The position numbers and the translations under genes are program-made. Of a DNA stretch of 57,787 bases, positions 8,954-19,129 are shown one piece after another (within the stretch, counting starts at the first letter, position 1; every line of letters begins with the position of its first letter). The DNA comes from Streptomyces inhibens. GTDB lineage: Bacteria; Actinomycetota; Actinomycetes; Streptomycetales; Streptomycetaceae. The notes below the pieces were generated by a model. That model was not told the DNA's origin. It saw only the letters and a program-made list of their open reading frames with translations, and made no database searches. The stretch is from positions 1 through 57,787 of the forward strand of contig NZ_QUAC01000145.1 of NCBI RefSeq assembly GCF_003389455.1, given 5' to 3'.

Positions 8954-9598
8954 TCAGTCCTTTGCGCTTGGTGTTCTGAGCTCGGCCAGCAGGCCGTAGA
9001 CGGTGGACCGGGACACCCGCAGGGCGCCGGCGACGACCGGGGCGGCGCGTCGCACCGCAAACACCCGGGCCTCGTCCAGCCGGCCGAGGATGGCCAGGCG
9101 GTCCTGGCGGGTCATGCGTTCGACAGGGCGACCTGTTTCGCGGACGTAGCCGCCGATGATGTGCTGGATGCGCTCGGACCAGTCCTGCTCGAACAACGGC
9201 CGGGGGCGCTGGACGGTCGGGGCTCCGAAGGCGGACAGGACGGCCGAGGCCTGTTCCAGTGGCGTGCGGTCGAGATTGATGCACAGCACCGCCGACGGCC
9301 GGTCCTGCGCATCCCGCAGGACCGCGCTCACCGATGACAGACGGCGGCCGTCCGCCAGCAGTTTCTCGTACGGCCCGAACACGTCCTGCGCCGACGGGTC
9401 GAGCTCGTCCAGTTCGCCGAGCAGCGAAGGATCCCCCGGGCCGCGGGAGGTCATCGGATTCCAGATCTCCAGGACCTGGTCGGTGTCCGGATCATGTAGG
9501 ACGACCTCGGCGTACGGGCCGAGCAACAGCGCGACGGCTTGGCACACCGGCGCCCATTTCTGCACACGAGGGTCCCGACCCTCTTTCGCGTTCCCCAT
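8954..9598 (-). CDS. YheO/DauR-type PAS and helix-turn-helix regulator
   Basis: 214 residues. The N-terminal YheO-like PAS_6 domain (WAPVCQAVALLLGPYAEVVL ... DPDTDQVLEIWNPMTSRGPG) and the C-terminal HTH_22 domain (ARVFAVRRAAPVVAGALRVS then RSTVYGLLAEL) are both visible. The family includes DauR, which controls the D-arginine-to-L-arginine genes dauBA in Pseudomonas, where dauB is an OCD-family protein. The same regulator class next to an OCD gene here is notable. Start ATG 9596-9598 opens MGNAKEGRDPRVQKWAPVC; the promoter side carries palindromes (9603-9634). First gene of the operon. Confidence 0.8.
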   Translation of the reverse strand: MGNAKEGRDPRVQKWAPVCQAVALLLGPYAEVVLHDPDTDQVLEIWNPMTSRGPGDPSLLGELDELDPSAQDVFGPYEKLLADGRRLSSVSAVLRDAQDRPSAVLCINLDRTPLEQASAVLSAFGAPTVQRPRPLFEQDWSERIQHIIGGYVRETGRPVERMTRQDRLAILGRLDEARVFAVRRAAPVVAGALRVSRSTVYGLLAELRTPSAKD

Positions 9599-9602
9599 GC
9601 TT

Positions 9603-9634
9603 GGACTGTACGTCCAGACTGGATAAAAAGTCCA
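9603..9634. promoter_or_regulatory. Palindromic operator candidate upstream of the YheO-type regulator
   Basis: Just upstream of the regulator start lie GGACTGTACGTCC (9603-9615) and the overlapping perfect palindrome TCCAGACTGGA (9613-9623), followed 4 bp later by AAAGTCCA. Repeated TGGACT/AGTCCA half-sites in a 32-bp stretch suggest an autoregulatory operator. Inference only. Confidence 0.4.
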
Positions 9635-9908
9635 TGAGACGGGATCGGCTGAACCGGAACCAGGCCCGCCATGCGCGCGCCCGGCGCCGACGGTTGCCTT
9701 CCGGCGGCCGTCGGCGCCCCGTGGTGTCGCCGCGGGCGGTGATGCGCTCGCCGAGCTCGGCGGCGGGCCGGGCTGTCGGGGACGCTCGGCAGGCGGGCGG
9801 CGCTGTTGGTCAGGCCGTCGTTGATGCGGACGTACTGGACGCCGTCGGCGCAGTCGAGCCGGGCCAGCGCTCGGCCGCTGGTCCGTGCGATGTGGCACGA
9901 TCTCGCAG

Positions 9909-10358
9909 GTGACCAGCAAACCCGCCGCGGCGCAGCACCTGCGCGACCTCGCGCTGCTGCGCCGCGTTCGCGACCGGATCGACCGGGAGTACGCGCAGCC
10001 ACTGGACGTAGAGGCGCTCGCTCGCGGCGTGAACATGTCGGCCGGGCACTTCAGCCGCCAGTTCCGGCTGGCGTACGGCGAGCCGCCGTACGCCTATCTG
10101 ATGACGCGTCGCATCGAGCGCGCGATGGCGCTGCTGCGTCGTGGCGACCTCAGCGTCACCGAGGTCTGCTTCGCGGTCGGCTGCGCGTCGCTGGGCACCT
10201 TCAGCAGTCGCTTCACCGAGCTGGTCGGTGTGCCGCCCAGCGTCTATCGGCGCCAGGCGGCGCCCGCGAAGGCGGGGATGCCGTCCTGCGTGGAGAAACA
10301 GGTGACCAAACCGATCAGGAATCGAGAAGCGCCGGCCCCCGAGCCGCGCCTAGCGTGA
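9909..10358 (+). CDS. AraC-family DNA-binding-domain-only regulator
   Basis: 149 residues containing little beyond the two helix-turn-helix motifs of AraC/XylS proteins: LDVEALARGVNMSAGHFSRQ with FRLAYGEPPYAYLMTRRIER, and the second HTH GDLSVTEVCFAVGCASLGTF with FVG-like FTELVGVPPSVYRR. No sensor domain is present, as in stand-alone AraC genes linked to glyoxalase genes. GTG at 9909 is preferred because MTSKPAAAQHLRDLALLRRV is the usual beginning; a GTG at 9885 would add eight residues. It ends 5 bp before the VOC gene at 10364, so the two form an operon. Confidence 0.8.
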   Translation: MTSKPAAAQHLRDLALLRRVRDRIDREYAQPLDVEALARGVNMSAGHFSRQFRLAYGEPPYAYLMTRRIERAMALLRRGDLSVTEVCFAVGCASLGTFSSRFTELVGVPPSVYRRQAAPAKAGMPSCVEKQVTKPIRNREAPAPEPRLA

Positions 10359-10363
10359 CTGCC

Positions 10364-10774
10364 ATGGACATCACCATTCACGCGAGCTTCCTCCCGCACA
10401 ACGACCCGGACGCCTCCCTGGCCTTCCACCGCGACACCCTCGGCTTCGCGGTCCGCAACGACGTCGGATACGGCGGGATGCGCTGAATCACGGCCGGCCC
10501 CGCCGACCAGCCCGGCACATCCATCGTCCTGCATCCGCCGGCCGCCGACCCTGGCGTCACCGACGACGAGCGTCGCACCATCGTCGAGATGATGGCCAAG
10601 GGCACCTACGCCGTCATCCTCTTGGCCACCGCCGACCTCGACGGCACCTTCGAGCGGGTGCAGGCCGGCGGCATCGAGGTTGTCCAGGAGCCGACCGAGC
10701 AGCCGTATGGGGTTCGCGACTGCGCCGTCCGCGATCCCGCGGGCGACCTGATCCGCATCCAGGAGCTGCGCTGA
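10364..10774 (+). pseudogene. VOC/glyoxalase-fold protein broken by one stop codon
   Basis: A single frame from ATG 10364 to TGA 10774 encodes a complete glyoxalase/bleomycin-resistance-fold protein of about 136 residues, except for TGA at 10484-10486. The text reads ...FAVRNDVGYGGMR-stop-ITAGPADQPGTSIVLHPPA, then MAKGTYAVILLATADLDGTF and EPTEQPYGVRDCAVRDPAGD. In relatives the stop position is tryptophan (GGMRW), so TGG has become TGA. No other damage is visible. Readthrough or a sequencing error would restore the protein. It follows an AraC regulator, the normal arrangement for this pair. Confidence 0.8.
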
Positions 10775-10856
10775 GCCGTCCGGCGATCGCAGCCATGAGC
10801 AGCTATGACCCGCACAGACGGCACCGTGAAGGGGGCCGCGCACGACGATGAGGGGA

Positions 10857-10893
10857 CCTCCCTGCTCTAGCGAAGCCGAGAGCTTGGGGGAGG
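10857..10893. repeat. Imperfect palindrome of a common Streptomyces intergenic repeat type
   Basis: CCTCCCTGCTCTAGCGAAGC then CGAGAGCTTGGGGGAGG. Arms CCTCCC/GGGAGG and CTCT/AGAG pair around AGCGAAGCCG. From memory this CTCTAGCGAAGCCGAGAGCT core is widespread between genes in Streptomyces genomes. Here it sits in the middle of a decayed VOC gene. Confidence 0.65.
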
Positions 10894-10900
10894 CGGCCGC

Positions 10901-10960
10901 CTGGTGTCTCCCGTCACCGACCCCGATGGCAACGTCCCCGAGCTGCTTCACGACCGATGA
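10901..10960 (+). pseudogene. C-terminal scrap of a second VOC/glyoxalase protein
   Basis: LVSPVTDPDGNVPELLHDR followed by TGA at 10958-10960 is the typical closing strand of a VOC domain (DPDGNVFEL). The remainder is missing or replaced by the palindromic repeat immediately upstream. Confidence 0.5.
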
Positions 10961-11009
10961 GTGCCGCCCCCGCTCCCGCGCTCAGCGTCGTCGCGACACC
11001 GAGCATGGC

Positions 11010-11225
11010 TCACCCACGACAAAGAGGCCCGCGAGATCGACGCGCTGCCGCAGGAGCGGGGTGAGGGGTGAGGGGTGCGTCGCGCACACCGGCTTCGACC
11101 CGCGTGCGGCGGCCGCCCCGTACCGCTGGTTCCGCATCTCCCCGCGCCGCATCCAGGTTGGCGCGAGGTGAACGAGGTGCTCGACCGCGAGCTGATGCGC
11201 GACGGCCGCCGGTTGGTCCGATGCC
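11010..11225 (+). pseudogene. Remnant of a pyridoxamine-phosphate-oxidase-like flavoprotein
   Basis: GFDPRAAAAPYRWFRISPRR is followed, after a frameshift near 11157, by WREVNEVLDRELMRDGRRLV. This is the C-terminal signature of F420/FMN-binding PPOX-fold proteins in actinobacteria (YRWxRIxPxRVxAWREANEL-like). An upstream scrap (LTHDKEAREIDALPQERGEG) ends in TGA. Non-functional. Confidence 0.55.
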
Positions 11226-11383
11226 TCGGCGGGCACGGCGTGTGGCCGGGGGGAGACAGCGGACCGTTGCCCCGACCGGGCCGACGAAAGAAAACCAGAC
11301 GCTACGCTCGAAGCTGGTCAGATCGAGCCAGGCGACGCTGACGGAGACCGTGAAGGCGGCCCCGCCCAACACATGGAGACACG

Positions 11384-13771
<2,388 letters not shown>

Positions 13772-13861
13772 CCAAGGCTCCGCGGACACCGTGGGACGAG
13801 TTCTCTCTTCTGTTCCGACTCGTCCCGACCGGTAAAGGGGCAGCGGGCACCGGTGGCCGCC

Positions 13862-14160
13862 GTGACGTTCGCCGACGAACGCCTGCGCGACGACGACCTC
13901 GCGGTGCGGACGCCGTCCGCACCGCGAGCACGGTGCTGTATCTCGCGCACCATCCGGCGCCCGGCGCCCCGGCACCGTGTACTACGCGGGTTTTGACGAC
14001 CTGTCGGCGCTGCCGGTGACCGACGCGTCCAACGCGTACGCGGTGACCGCCTCCATCAAGCGAGCCGTCCTCGACACCGTCGCCGCCCGGACCGAAGCGC
14101 GAGGGGTGCACTTCACCGGGGACGCCGGGGACGCGGTACTGTCCGCCCCTCCACGGCCGC
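13862..14160 (+). pseudogene. Remnant of a lasso-peptide-type asparagine-synthetase-like enzyme
   Basis: VTFADERLRDDDLAVR and TVLYLAHHPAPGAP, then in another frame VYYAGFDDLSALPVTDASNA and a stretch ending GVHFTGDAGDAVLSAPP. The order matches the middle of the Asn-synthase-like macrocyclases of lasso peptide clusters (VTxADxxxxDDDLRYA ... TGDGGDxxLxAPP). The ATP-binding SGGLDS loop is absent, one frameshift lies near 13960 and the TGDGGD motif has become TGDAGD. No precursor, protease or RRE gene is nearby. Confidence 0.5.
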
Positions 14161-14939
14161 CGTCCTCCAGCAGGACGGCACGATCCTCGCGGACCACCCC
14201 AACTCCCCGTCCCTGACAGCCCTGTGCGACTGGCTTGCGGCAGGGGAAGACGTCGGGCAGAGACACTGCGCCGCTGCATGTGAGCGAGGGCACCAACCCG
14301 AGTCGTCGCCTCGGACGTCTCCACGACGCTCTGGCGGCTTCACGAGATGACACCACCGAGGAAGTGAACCTCGGCGACGGTCACCAGCAGAACCCACAAC
14401 ATGCGGCAAACGCGTGCCTTTGGCTGACGGACGGCTCCTGGGAACCAGGATGCCTAGCCGCGAAGGAGCCGACGGCCGCGGTGATGGTGATGTCCACGAC
14501 CACATGCTTCCCCGGCTCCCTGAGGTGCTCTTCGGAGAGCCTCATGCCCAGACAGACGCGATGCCCGAGTGGGCAGTTCATCGTGGACGCACAGGTCACC
14601 CGGCCGTGGAGAGCGCAGGACGGACGATGTCCGCCACGTGAGACGTACATGGACCGGACGCCGCGATGGCTGGGTTCGTTGGTTGGCGTGCGTGGGTGAG
14701 GTGGGTAGACGCGTGCAGCCTGACCTCACCAGCGGGTGCCATCGGGCGTGGTGACGTGGGCGAGGCCGGCAGCCCGTTCAACGCATAGCCTCATAGCGGT
14801 TAAGGGGTGGGCATGAAGTAGCCGGTTGCCGAAGCTGTGAGGTATAGCGCTCGGTACTAGGGCTGCGGGGCGCGGCGGCAGCCCGCATGCGTGCGCTCCG
14901 CCGGCGGACTCGCAGGGCCCGGATGCCTTCACACTCGGG
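14161..14939. other. Long stretch without a recognisable gene
   Basis: Open frames exist on both strands, but none shows family-like motifs. The first 100 bp (VLQQDGTILADHPNSPSLTA) may still belong to the decayed enzyme to the left. Confidence 0.4.
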
Positions 14940-15155
14940 GGTGGGGACAGCCACTCGCCGCCGGGTCCTCCAACAGCTCCAGGAGCGACAGCGGCCCGGC
15001 CGACTGGAGCGGGCCAACCACGCCTTGTGGTGCACCTACGCCGAGGACTACGCCCCCGTGAAGTCTGTCTGGCAGCTGCCAACCACCGGTAGCAAGAACA
15101 CTGCCCTGACCTCCAGGCTCGGCACCTGCATCACCTCACTTCACCGGAGAAGTAC
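14940..15155 (+). pseudogene. C-terminal remnant of an HNH (DUF1524/GmrSD-like) nuclease
   Basis: PLAAGSSNSSRSDSGPADWS with GPTTPC is the decayed counterpart of the N-R-S-K-x-D-x-x-P-x-x-W segment of the DUF1524 HNH family. After a one-base shift, CTYAEDYAPVKSVWQL and TGSKNTALTSRLGTC match its C-terminal helix region (CTYAxDYVxVKxxWxL ... ALxxxLxxC). The HNH centre itself is missing. Confidence 0.55.
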
Positions 15156-15176
15156 CGCCGTTCGCCTCCGCGTGTT

Positions 15177-15210
15177 GAAGGGCCGAGGTTTTGCCGCCTC
15201 GGCCCTTCTT
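15177..15210 (+). terminator. Strong hairpin terminator
   Basis: GAAGGGCCGAGG, loop TTTTGCCG, then CCTCGGCCCTTC and TT. A perfect 12-bp stem. It follows the nuclease remnant and precedes the Imm49 gene, so it probably terminated the lost nuclease gene and insulates Imm49. Confidence 0.75.
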
Positions 15211-15331
15211 GCACGGCATTACGTCCCGAAGTGAGCGGCACCGACGAAAGTCGAGGCGCTCAGTGCGCTCAGTGAAGGAAGCCTTGGTAGCGTGCCGCCG
15301 CCAGCTGTAAGGATCAAGGAAGGACAACAAC

Positions 15332-16252
15332 GTGCAGGAAGTGACGTGCCACAGCGTCAGTGAGCAGCGGATCACCCAAGCCCTGGAGGACATCTACGGG
15401 CGGGCGTTCGGCCGCTGGCACTGGCTGCGCTACGGCGGCCTGTCCCTGAAGGGGCTTCAGGATATGCGCGACGAACTCCTCGACCACGTCGCCGCTCGTG
15501 CCTTGGAGGACCCCACGCTCAGCGCCGCCCCCTCACGCATAGTCCTGCGAACCGCGGCGGAGTGCGCCCTCGGGGTGCTGAGCCTCGGCGCCTTCCCCAA
15601 CGGCGACTTCGAGGTCCCCTTCCCTCTCATCGACGAGACGCTCAGCAGCGAGGACTTCAGTTTCGGGGACGCGGTGGACCAGGCGCCCACCACGAAGACC
15701 TGGCTGGACGCGTTCGCGATGTGCCTGGTCAGTGGCGCGATCTGGGAGCGGGACCGGGTGATCGGTCTGCTGCTACGGGAGGACTATGCGCCCGCGATCC
15801 GCGACGGGGTGCCGTACTCGCCGCTGGAGTCGCGGTCGGATCCGGCGGGCCTCGCGGAGATGGATGCGTTGTGCGGCTACCTGACCAAGGCACGAGGGCA
15901 CCTGCCCCGGGACTGGCCCTCTGTGACTCTGTGCAAGCCGGACGTCGAAGAGCGCGTTGAGGCGGCTCGGCGCTTGGATGCCCTCAGTGCGCTGACGCCG
16001 GATCAGCAGCTGCTCCGCGTGCTCCTGGAGGACGACCAGCCGGCCTTCGAACGGGCCCTGGCCGACCGTCTCGTCCAGCACCGCGAGAACGCAGCAGCCG
16101 ATGAGGCCCCCCGAAGTCTGCTGCCGGTCGGCACGATCGCTCTGGCCGCGCTGGCTGTCCAGGTGCACGGGTGGAAGGTGCGTATTAGGTCCGGCTATCT
16201 ACCGGAAGGCATGCTGCGTGCCCCGGAGGGCGCTCCGCAGGTCGGCATCTGA
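15332..16252 (+). CDS. Imm49-family immunity protein
   Basis: 306 residues. Long conserved stretches match the Streptomyces immunity-49 family, predicted partners of polymorphic toxins: LSLKGLQDMRDELLDHVAAR, PSRIVLRTAAECALGVLSLG, FPLIDETLSSEDFSFGDAVD, LLLREDYAPAIRDGVPYSPL, HLPRDWPSVTLCKPD, LRVLLEDDQPAFERAL and LLPVGTIALAALAVQVHGW. No signal peptide or membrane helix, so cytoplasmic. GTG at 15332 follows GGAAGGAC. No intact toxin gene is next to it; only an HNH-nuclease remnant lies upstream. In Streptomyces, Imm49 genes are often orphans. Target unknown. Confidence 0.8.
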   Translation: MQEVTCHSVSEQRITQALEDIYGRAFGRWHWLRYGGLSLKGLQDMRDELLDHVAARALEDPTLSAAPSRIVLRTAAECALGVLSLGAFPNGDFEVPFPLIDETLSSEDFSFGDAVDQAPTTKTWLDAFAMCLVSGAIWERDRVIGLLLREDYAPAIRDGVPYSPLESRSDPAGLAEMDALCGYLTKARGHLPRDWPSVTLCKPDVEERVEAARRLDALSALTPDQQLLRVLLEDDQPAFERALADRLVQHRENAAADEAPRSLLPVGTIALAALAVQVHGWKVRIRSGYLPEGMLRAPEGAPQVGI

Positions 16253-16334
16253 CGCCGGCGTGGTGGCCCGCGGCCGCCGGTCTGCCCAGGCCCGGTGAAC
16301 TATCGTTTCCTGAGCGGGTGTTGGCAGACCAGGC

Positions 16335-16763
16335 TCAGGTCGCCATGAATCGGCCCAGCTCACGTGACTTCTGCTGAAGGGCAGCTGCCCACGCCCCCTC
16401 AGCGGAATCCGGGGCCGTTGGGACCTGAACATCCTTGAGCTCGCCGCCCTCGGCAAAGTCGGCTGGCTGCCAGTTCACCTCGATGCCCGCCCTCTCCGCC
16501 AGGACCAGCACCGTGGCGACGAACCCCTCGGACAGGGCGGCCATGACGGCGTGGCTCGTTCTCCGGTGCCACGCGAGCAGGGCGTCGACGAACGTTTTGA
16601 ATATGGTGGGGTCGATCTGGCACTCGTCAGCCTTCATGGGGCCGATGCCGGACGGCAGACCCACTTCGGTTTGGTAGACGTTCACCTGGCTCATGAACAG
16701 CCGGGAGGCCCCGTTGGACGGGTTCCACAGGGTCTGGTCGCCCATGTCGAAGTACTGGCTCAC
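16335..16763 (-). CDS. DUF6086 family protein
   Basis: 142 residues from GTG 16761-16763, preceded by AAGAGG at good spacing; the frame is open further upstream to ATG 16826 but the conserved text begins at SQYFDMGDQTLWNPSNGASR. Other conserved blocks: LPSGIGPMKADECQIDPTIF, WHRRTSHAVMAALSEGFVAT and VLAERAGIEVNW. I recognise this as the actinobacterial DUF6086 family, of unknown function. Soluble, no catalytic motif seen. It converges on the Imm49 gene with 82 bp between stops, and its upstream side abuts the inverted-repeat element at 16844. Confidence 0.65.
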   Translation of the reverse strand: MSQYFDMGDQTLWNPSNGASRLFMSQVNVYQTEVGLPSGIGPMKADECQIDPTIFKTFVDALLAWHRRTSHAVMAALSEGFVATVLVLAERAGIEVNWQPADFAEGGELKDVQVPTAPDSAEGAWAAALQQKSRELGRFMAT

Positions 16764-16843
16764 TGCGGCCTCTTCGCGGGCCTCTTCGTGCTGGTCATAC
16801 GGGCCAGCGTAGTGAGCCACTGACATTACGGTCAGTCAGCCCT

Positions 16844-17885
16844 CCACGGAAAGTGAGCCAGAACCTGAGAACCGACAGCACCCACTGAGGGAGCCGATAG
16901 CAACACAGTTAGGCGTCACACTTCCAGTCGTGCGCTTCAGCAGTGGGTCAGCCTCACCCGAAGCCCGCGGTACCAAAAGCCTGGGCGCGCGGGCCGTGGG
17001 GTGCTCGCACCCCCAGCTCGCTTCTGCCATGGGTGCGCGGGCTCCACGGCCGTCACAAAGACGCTATCGCTGATCGAGAGCGCGCGAACACGCTGGATAT
17101 TCTCCCGGTATGAAGATCATGGTGGGGGGCCTCGCGGCCGGGGTGGGATTTGGGGCGGTTACCTCGCTCGTCAACGCGCTTTCGTCGCCGTACGTGGAGC
17201 TCGGGATGCCGCTCGCCGGCACCGTCTGGGCCAAGGCTGCCAAGGTGCTCAGCCTGCTGATGGACGCAGGCTGGTCATGGGCCGCATTGGCGGTGGGGAT
17301 GGGTTGGCTGGCCGGGACGCGCGCCCGCGGCGCGCTGGTTGGGGCCTTGGCGCTGATCGCGGCCTCGGTGGCGTATTACGTGACTGATGCCTTCGTTCTC
17401 GGGGCACCGCTGGCCTTGTTCGCGACGGAAACGTTCACGTGGTCGGCGCTTGGCCTGCTGTTCGGGCTGGTCCTGGGTGTGGTGGGTGCAGCCATCAGGT
17501 GGCCTGGGCTGATCGGCCTGCTTGCCGCGTTGACGGTGCCGGTGGGTGCCGCGGTGCAGATGGTCGTGATGCCGCCCCGGCCTCACCTCACCGTGACCCC
17601 AGCAATTGTTCTCGCCGAGGCCATCGTCTGGACAGCCTCCGTGCTCGGTGCCGGCTGGGCTGTCCACCGTTTCTGGGCCGCGAGGCCTGCGGTCGGGGCC
17701 AGATAGCGGAACCATCAGGGATACCCCGTCATGGTCGTGGGTGAGCCGACCGCCGCACCTCTCAGGATCTCGGCTCACTTGCTGCCGAAATTTGTGAACA
17801 ATCCGATGTCGCGGCAGCGTCCGGACGACTCCTGAACTGCTGTCGAGGTGCTGCCCGATCTCGGGTTCTGGCTCAACTTCTGTGG
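16844..17885. mobile_element. Candidate 1.04-kb element bounded by imperfect inverted repeats
   Basis: The left end (16844-16881) begins CCACGGAAAGTGAGCCAGAA. The right end (17848-17885) reads on the minus strand CCACAGAAGTTGAGCCAGAA. The ends remain alignable for about 38 bp, including CAGCACC near the inner limit. Between them is one membrane-protein gene (17110-17706) and no transposase, so this would be a non-autonomous element or the residue of one. No clear target-site duplication was found. Confidence 0.45.
17110..17706 (+). CDS. Small multi-spanning membrane protein (DUF6518-like)
   Basis: 198 residues with about six hydrophobic helices: GLAAGVGFGAVTSLVNALSS, SLLMDAGWSWAALAVGMGWL, GALVGALALIAASVAYYVTD, SALGLLFGLVLGVVGAAI, GLIGLLAALTVPVGAAVQMV and LAEAIVWTASVLGAGWAVHR. 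The loop SPYVELGMPLAGTVWAKAAK is conserved in relatives that I believe carry the DUF6518 label; I am not certain of the number. ATG 17110 has no strong ribosome binding site. It lies alone inside the inverted-repeat pair and could be cargo of that element. No transport motif seen. Confidence 0.6.
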   Translation: MKIMVGGLAAGVGFGAVTSLVNALSSPYVELGMPLAGTVWAKAAKVLSLLMDAGWSWAALAVGMGWLAGTRARGALVGALALIAASVAYYVTDAFVLGAPLALFATETFTWSALGLLFGLVLGVVGAAIRWPGLIGLLAALTVPVGAAVQMVVMPPRPHLTVTPAIVLAEAIVWTASVLGAGWAVHRFWAARPAVGAR

Positions 17886-17981
17886 TGACAGGGTCGGGGC
17901 CGGTCGGCTGGGGCTGAGCACGCACGGGATGGCAGGTCAGCTCCCGTCGCTGGGGACGTGCCTGGGTGTGGGCTTGCAGCT

Positions 17982-18006
17982 CCACAGAAGTTGAGCCAGA
18001 ACCCGA
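17982..18006 (+). repeat. Third copy of the 25-bp inverted-repeat end
   Basis: CCACAGAAGTTGAGCCAGAA plus CCCGA, identical over 25 bp to the reverse complement of 17861-17885. The two copies face each other across 96 bp; beyond position 25 they diverge, so the second copy may be the end of a different element copy. Confidence 0.6.
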
Positions 18007-18170
18007 TCTCGTTGAGAGAGCCAGGGCAGCGCCACAGCGCCACGCATTTATCGGACGCCGGTGCGTGCTGGCCATCCCAAGCCCTGCATCTTGTATCCGC
18101 GGGCCCCTGCGCCAGTCTTGGGGGCCCGCCTCTTCAGGTGGTCGTCGGTGGCGGGTGCGAGGCCGGCGCT

Positions 18171-18437
18171 ATGGACGAGTTGATGCGCGGCCGCGTCTAC
18201 GGCGCTGACCACGACGACCCCGACCCTGGACCCCAACCCGGTCATACCTACCGGGAACTGGTCGGCGGACCGCTGGACGGTCTGCTGCTCGATGTGACGG
18301 GCTGGAGCGCGGCCGACCTGGAAGAGGGCGCGGCCCTGCTCACCGAACTCGGCGCGTACGGGCCGGGCGGCTGCGCCTTGTACGGGCCACGCCCGGCGGA
18401 CCCACGCCGCTGGGACTGGCACGGGGATATCCCCTGA
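18171..18437 (+). CDS. Small conserved hypothetical protein
   Basis: 88 residues from ATG 18171. Text such as TYRELVGGPLDGLLLDVTGW and ELGAYGPGGCALYGPRPADP looks like a conserved streptomycete protein of unknown function that is usually found as a pair with the next gene. No signal peptide or helix. The next small gene starts 50 bp downstream on the same strand, suggesting co-transcription. Confidence 0.55.
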   Translation: MDELMRGRVYGADHDDPDPGPQPGHTYRELVGGPLDGLLLDVTGWSAADLEEGAALLTELGAYGPGGCALYGPRPADPRRWDWHGDIP

Positions 18438-18486
18438 CTGCCTTGCTCCTCGGGCGCCCGGCTCCGGGCTTCGGCAGACTGAGGGC

Positions 18487-18716
18487 ATGCCCAAGCCTCG
18501 GCCCCGCATCGTGGTTCACCCACCGGTCCCGACCGGCGGCCGCCGCGTGTACGTCGACGACGGGCCCATGGGCGTTGCCTACGACGTGCCGGATCTGCTG
18601 GAGTTCCTGCGTAGGGTCGCCCTGGATCCGGAAAAGACGAGGTCCAGCTGAACGATCCGTTGATCGAGTGGCGCGGTGGCGGGCCTGATGTGTGGAGCGC
18701 CGAGGTCGCCGACTGA
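18487..18716 (+). pseudogene. Small hypothetical protein with a frameshift in an A-run
   Basis: From ATG 18487 the frame reads VYVDDGPMGVAYDVPDLLEF and DPEKTRSS, stopping at 18651. Shifting by one base at GAAAAGAC (18631-18638) restores DPEK-DEVQLNDPLIEWRGGG and PDVWSAEVAD to TGA 18714-18716. The restored 77-residue product reads as one protein, so one A has probably been lost from AAAAA, or the sequence has an error. Function unknown; likely the partner of the gene at 18171. Confidence 0.55.
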
Positions 18717-19129
18717 CCTTCCGTGCCTGGTCTCGGTCGGTCGCGCCTCGCCCCCGACCGGACGGCGTAGCCACGGCTGCTGGTTAGTGCCTTGCGTCGG
18801 GCCGCCTCGACCTTCGCACGGCAGGAGCTGCACAAATGGGTTCTCTGGGGGAAGCGTGTGGCGTGAGGCGGAGTGCGAACGACGTGATGCAGCTCAGCGC
18901 CGAAGCTGCCGACAGTGTCGAGCGCAACAGGACTGGCACTATCGCCGAATCAAGCGAACTGGGCGGCGCCGGTCAGTCGCTTACTCAGCTGGGCTGAGGA
19001 CCGCGGCAGATGTCGACGTCTCTGTCGGTGCAGGAAGCCGGATCGTTGCCGGCAGTGCATTGGGCAAGGTTGCACACTGCGGCGCGGGTCTTGCACTGGT
19101 GGGCGACTGACGGAGCGACAGCCCCCACG
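18717..19129. other. No recognisable gene
   Basis: A plus-strand frame near 18860-18960 contains SCRQCRAQQDWHYRRIKRTG, faintly like a small zinc-ribbon protein, but has no convincing start or family match. Confidence 0.4.

Noticed and set aside
14229..14248. GGCTTGCGGCAGGGG resembles half of the rifamycin-associated element
   Set aside because: Only the left half matches, it lies inside a decayed coding region, and no resistance gene follows.
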